Below, one piece after another: positions 6,458 through 7,353 of a DNA stretch of 7,353 nt. A program made the translations under genes and the position numbers. The stretch lies in NCBI GenBank assembly GCA_016284975.1, contig JAEEPV010000284.1:1-7353 (forward strand), given 5' to 3'. The notes beneath the pieces were generated by a model. It had not been told where the DNA came from. It saw nothing but the letters and a program-made list of their open reading frames with translations, and searched no databases. Position 1 is the stretch's first letter. Every line of letters starts with the position of its first letter. This DNA comes from Solobacterium sp. GTDB lineage: Bacteria > Bacillota_I > Bacilli_A > Erysipelotrichales > Erysipelotrichaceae.

Positions 6458-7245
6458 CAATCGACGTCGGAAATACGCATATCAAAATGAACCTTGTCTC
6501 GGAAGAAGACAAAGAGATTCCCGGTTTCCGACTGACGACGAAGACACCAAGAACCAGTGATGAGTTCGGACTGTGCATCCGGGAGTTTCTGGAAGCCAAC
6601 AATCTGTCGAAAGAGAATATTGAAGATGTAATTATTTCCTCAGTCGTACCAAAGATCATGTATTCTCTTACTTCCAGTATTGTGAAGTATCTGCAGAAGG
6701 AACCAATTATTATCGGTCCGGGTATCCGAACCGGTATTTCGATCCGTACGGATAATCCGAAGGAAGTTGGGGCAGACCGGATCGTAGACTGCGCAGCTGC
6801 GTTTTATACGTATCACAGATCCTGTATCATTGTAGATTTCGGTACTGCAACTACATTTGATTACGTATCAGATGACGGCGTATTCCAGTACACCGTTATT
6901 GCGCCGGGTCTGGAGACAGGGGCGACAGCCCTGACCTCACAGACTGCGAAACTTCCGGAAATTGAGATTCGAAAACCGGAAAGTATACTGGTAAAGAATA
7001 CGATCGCAGGCATGCAGGCCGGGGTAGTATACGGATATATCGGTTTAGTGGAATACATTATCGCCCGCATGAAAAAAGAACTGAAAGATGAGGGGGCTCT
7101 GGTTGTTGCGACCGGAGGTCTTGGAAGGGTAATTGCGGATGAAACCAAACTCATCGATATCTATGAGCCGGATCTTGCCGGTAAAGGTATGGCGATCATC
7201 TACCGACGGAATAAGGAAAAAACACAGACAGAACAAACGAACTGA
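6445..7245 (+). CDS. coaX: Type III pantothenate kinase
   Basis: This 266-residue cytoplasmic kinase phosphorylates pantothenate with ATP, the first committed step of CoA synthesis. As known for type III enzymes, it should need a monovalent cation such as K+ or NH4+ and resist feedback inhibition by CoA. Motifs of the ASKHA-fold family appear in order: phosphate loop DVGNTH (7-12), SSVVP (65-69), GADR (109-112) with the catalytic Asp111, DFGTATT (131-137), the PGLETGATAL...AKLP block (154-171), NTIAGMQAGVVYGY (185-198) and ATGG (222-225). The length is normal for the family. ATG 6445 is chosen over ATG 6406 because AAGGGAG (6433-6439) lies 5 nt upstream and the protein then begins YLLTIDVGNTH, as in homologues. 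It overlaps coaBC by 13 nt. The hydrophilic tail (KEKTQTEQTN) carries no known motif. With panT and coaBC it covers import through to phosphopantetheine; coaD and coaE are not in the window. Confidence 0.95.
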   Translation: MYLLTIDVGNTHIKMNLVSEEDKEIPGFRLTTKTPRTSDEFGLCIREFLEANNLSKENIEDVIISSVVPKIMYSLTSSIVKYLQKEPIIIGPGIRTGISIRTDNPKEVGADRIVDCAAAFYTYHRSCIIVDFGTATTFDYVSDDGVFQYTVIAPGLETGATALTSQTAKLPEIEIRKPESILVKNTIAGMQAGVVYGYIGLVEYIIARMKKELKDEGALVVATGGLGRVIADETKLIDIYEPDLAGKGMAIIYRRNKEKTQTEQTN

Positions 7246-7250
7246 ATACA

Positions 7251-7313
7251 AAAACAGAACTCACAGATGGTTTGAAAGAAGACCAGATCACAGGAGTTCT
7301 GTTTTATTTATTG
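7251..7313 (+). terminator. Long terminator hairpin after coaX, possibly bidirectional
   Basis: AAAACAGAACTC (7251-7262) is perfectly complementary to GAGTTCTGTTTT (7294-7305). The 31-nt interior includes a small TGGT/ACCA helix. The T-rich run from 7302 (TTTTATTTATT) ends the coaX transcript, starting 5 nt after its stop. The matching A-run on the left gives a U-tract on the minus strand, so the element could also terminate a convergent gene. Confidence 0.8.
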
Positions 7314-7353
7314 ATGAGATACTCCACAACCACAGAAGATCCAAGCTTCCAGA
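7304..7353 (-). CDS. Possible 3' end of a convergent gene (partial)
   Basis: On the minus strand one frame is open from the window edge and ends WKLGSSVVVEYLINK with a TAA at 7306-7304, overlapping the base of the coaX terminator hairpin. The composition is protein-like and the bidirectional terminator fits a converging gene, but 15 residues are too few to name a family. Another minus-strand frame is also open to the edge, so this is a weak call. Confidence 0.3.
   Translation of the reverse strand, partial: WKLGSSVVVEYLINK

Overview
This 7.35-kb window looks like an ordinary chromosomal stretch from a low-to-mid-GC Gram-positive bacterium (Bacillota). The gene styles point, without proof, to an anaerobic gut-type lineage such as the Erysipelotrichia. 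The evidence is strong AGGAGG-type ribosome binding sites, hairpin-plus-U-tract terminators after most transcription units, a CcpA/cre-type site, an ECF-type vitamin transporter, type III pantothenate kinase, and a multi-sugar ABC ATPase carrying the N-terminal insert seen in clostridial relatives. No tRNA, rRNA, CRISPR array, transposase or phage gene is visible.

Left end (1-732): the decayed 3' end of a secreted 5'-nucleotidase-type gene, with a frame break that looks like an internal deletion and an in-frame amber codon. A terminator on the minus strand follows, serving the next gene. Positions 733-1809 (minus): a soluble diguanylate cyclase with an N-terminal GGDEF domain and a GAF-like C-terminal domain. 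The 356-nt divergent intergenic region (1810-2165) holds a good sigma-A promoter, a near-consensus cre site just downstream of the expected transcription start, and a leader of about 195 nt. All three belong to the next gene.

Positions 2166-4464 (plus): an orphan MsmK/UgpC-type sugar ABC transporter ATPase with its own terminator, then L-lactate dehydrogenase with its own -10 box, ribosome binding site and terminator. Together they suggest a sugar-fermenting lifestyle: import of sugars powered by a shared ATPase, with pyruvate reduced to lactate to regenerate NAD+.

Positions 4465-7313 (plus): a compact coenzyme A operon, panT-coaBC-coaX, whose genes overlap by 17 and 13 nt. PanT would import pantothenate, CoaX phosphorylates it, and CoaBC adds cysteine and decarboxylates to give 4'-phosphopantetheine. 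The operon is preceded by the least ordinary feature of the window, a roughly 120-bp imperfect palindrome (4466-4584) with nested complementary arms. It encloses a promoter whose -35 box sits in a perfect 6-2-6 palindrome. The operon ends in a long hairpin that could also terminate a convergent gene entering from the right edge.

I see no clear new multi-gene system. The panT leader and the CcpA-type control of the shared ATPase are the points most worth checking.
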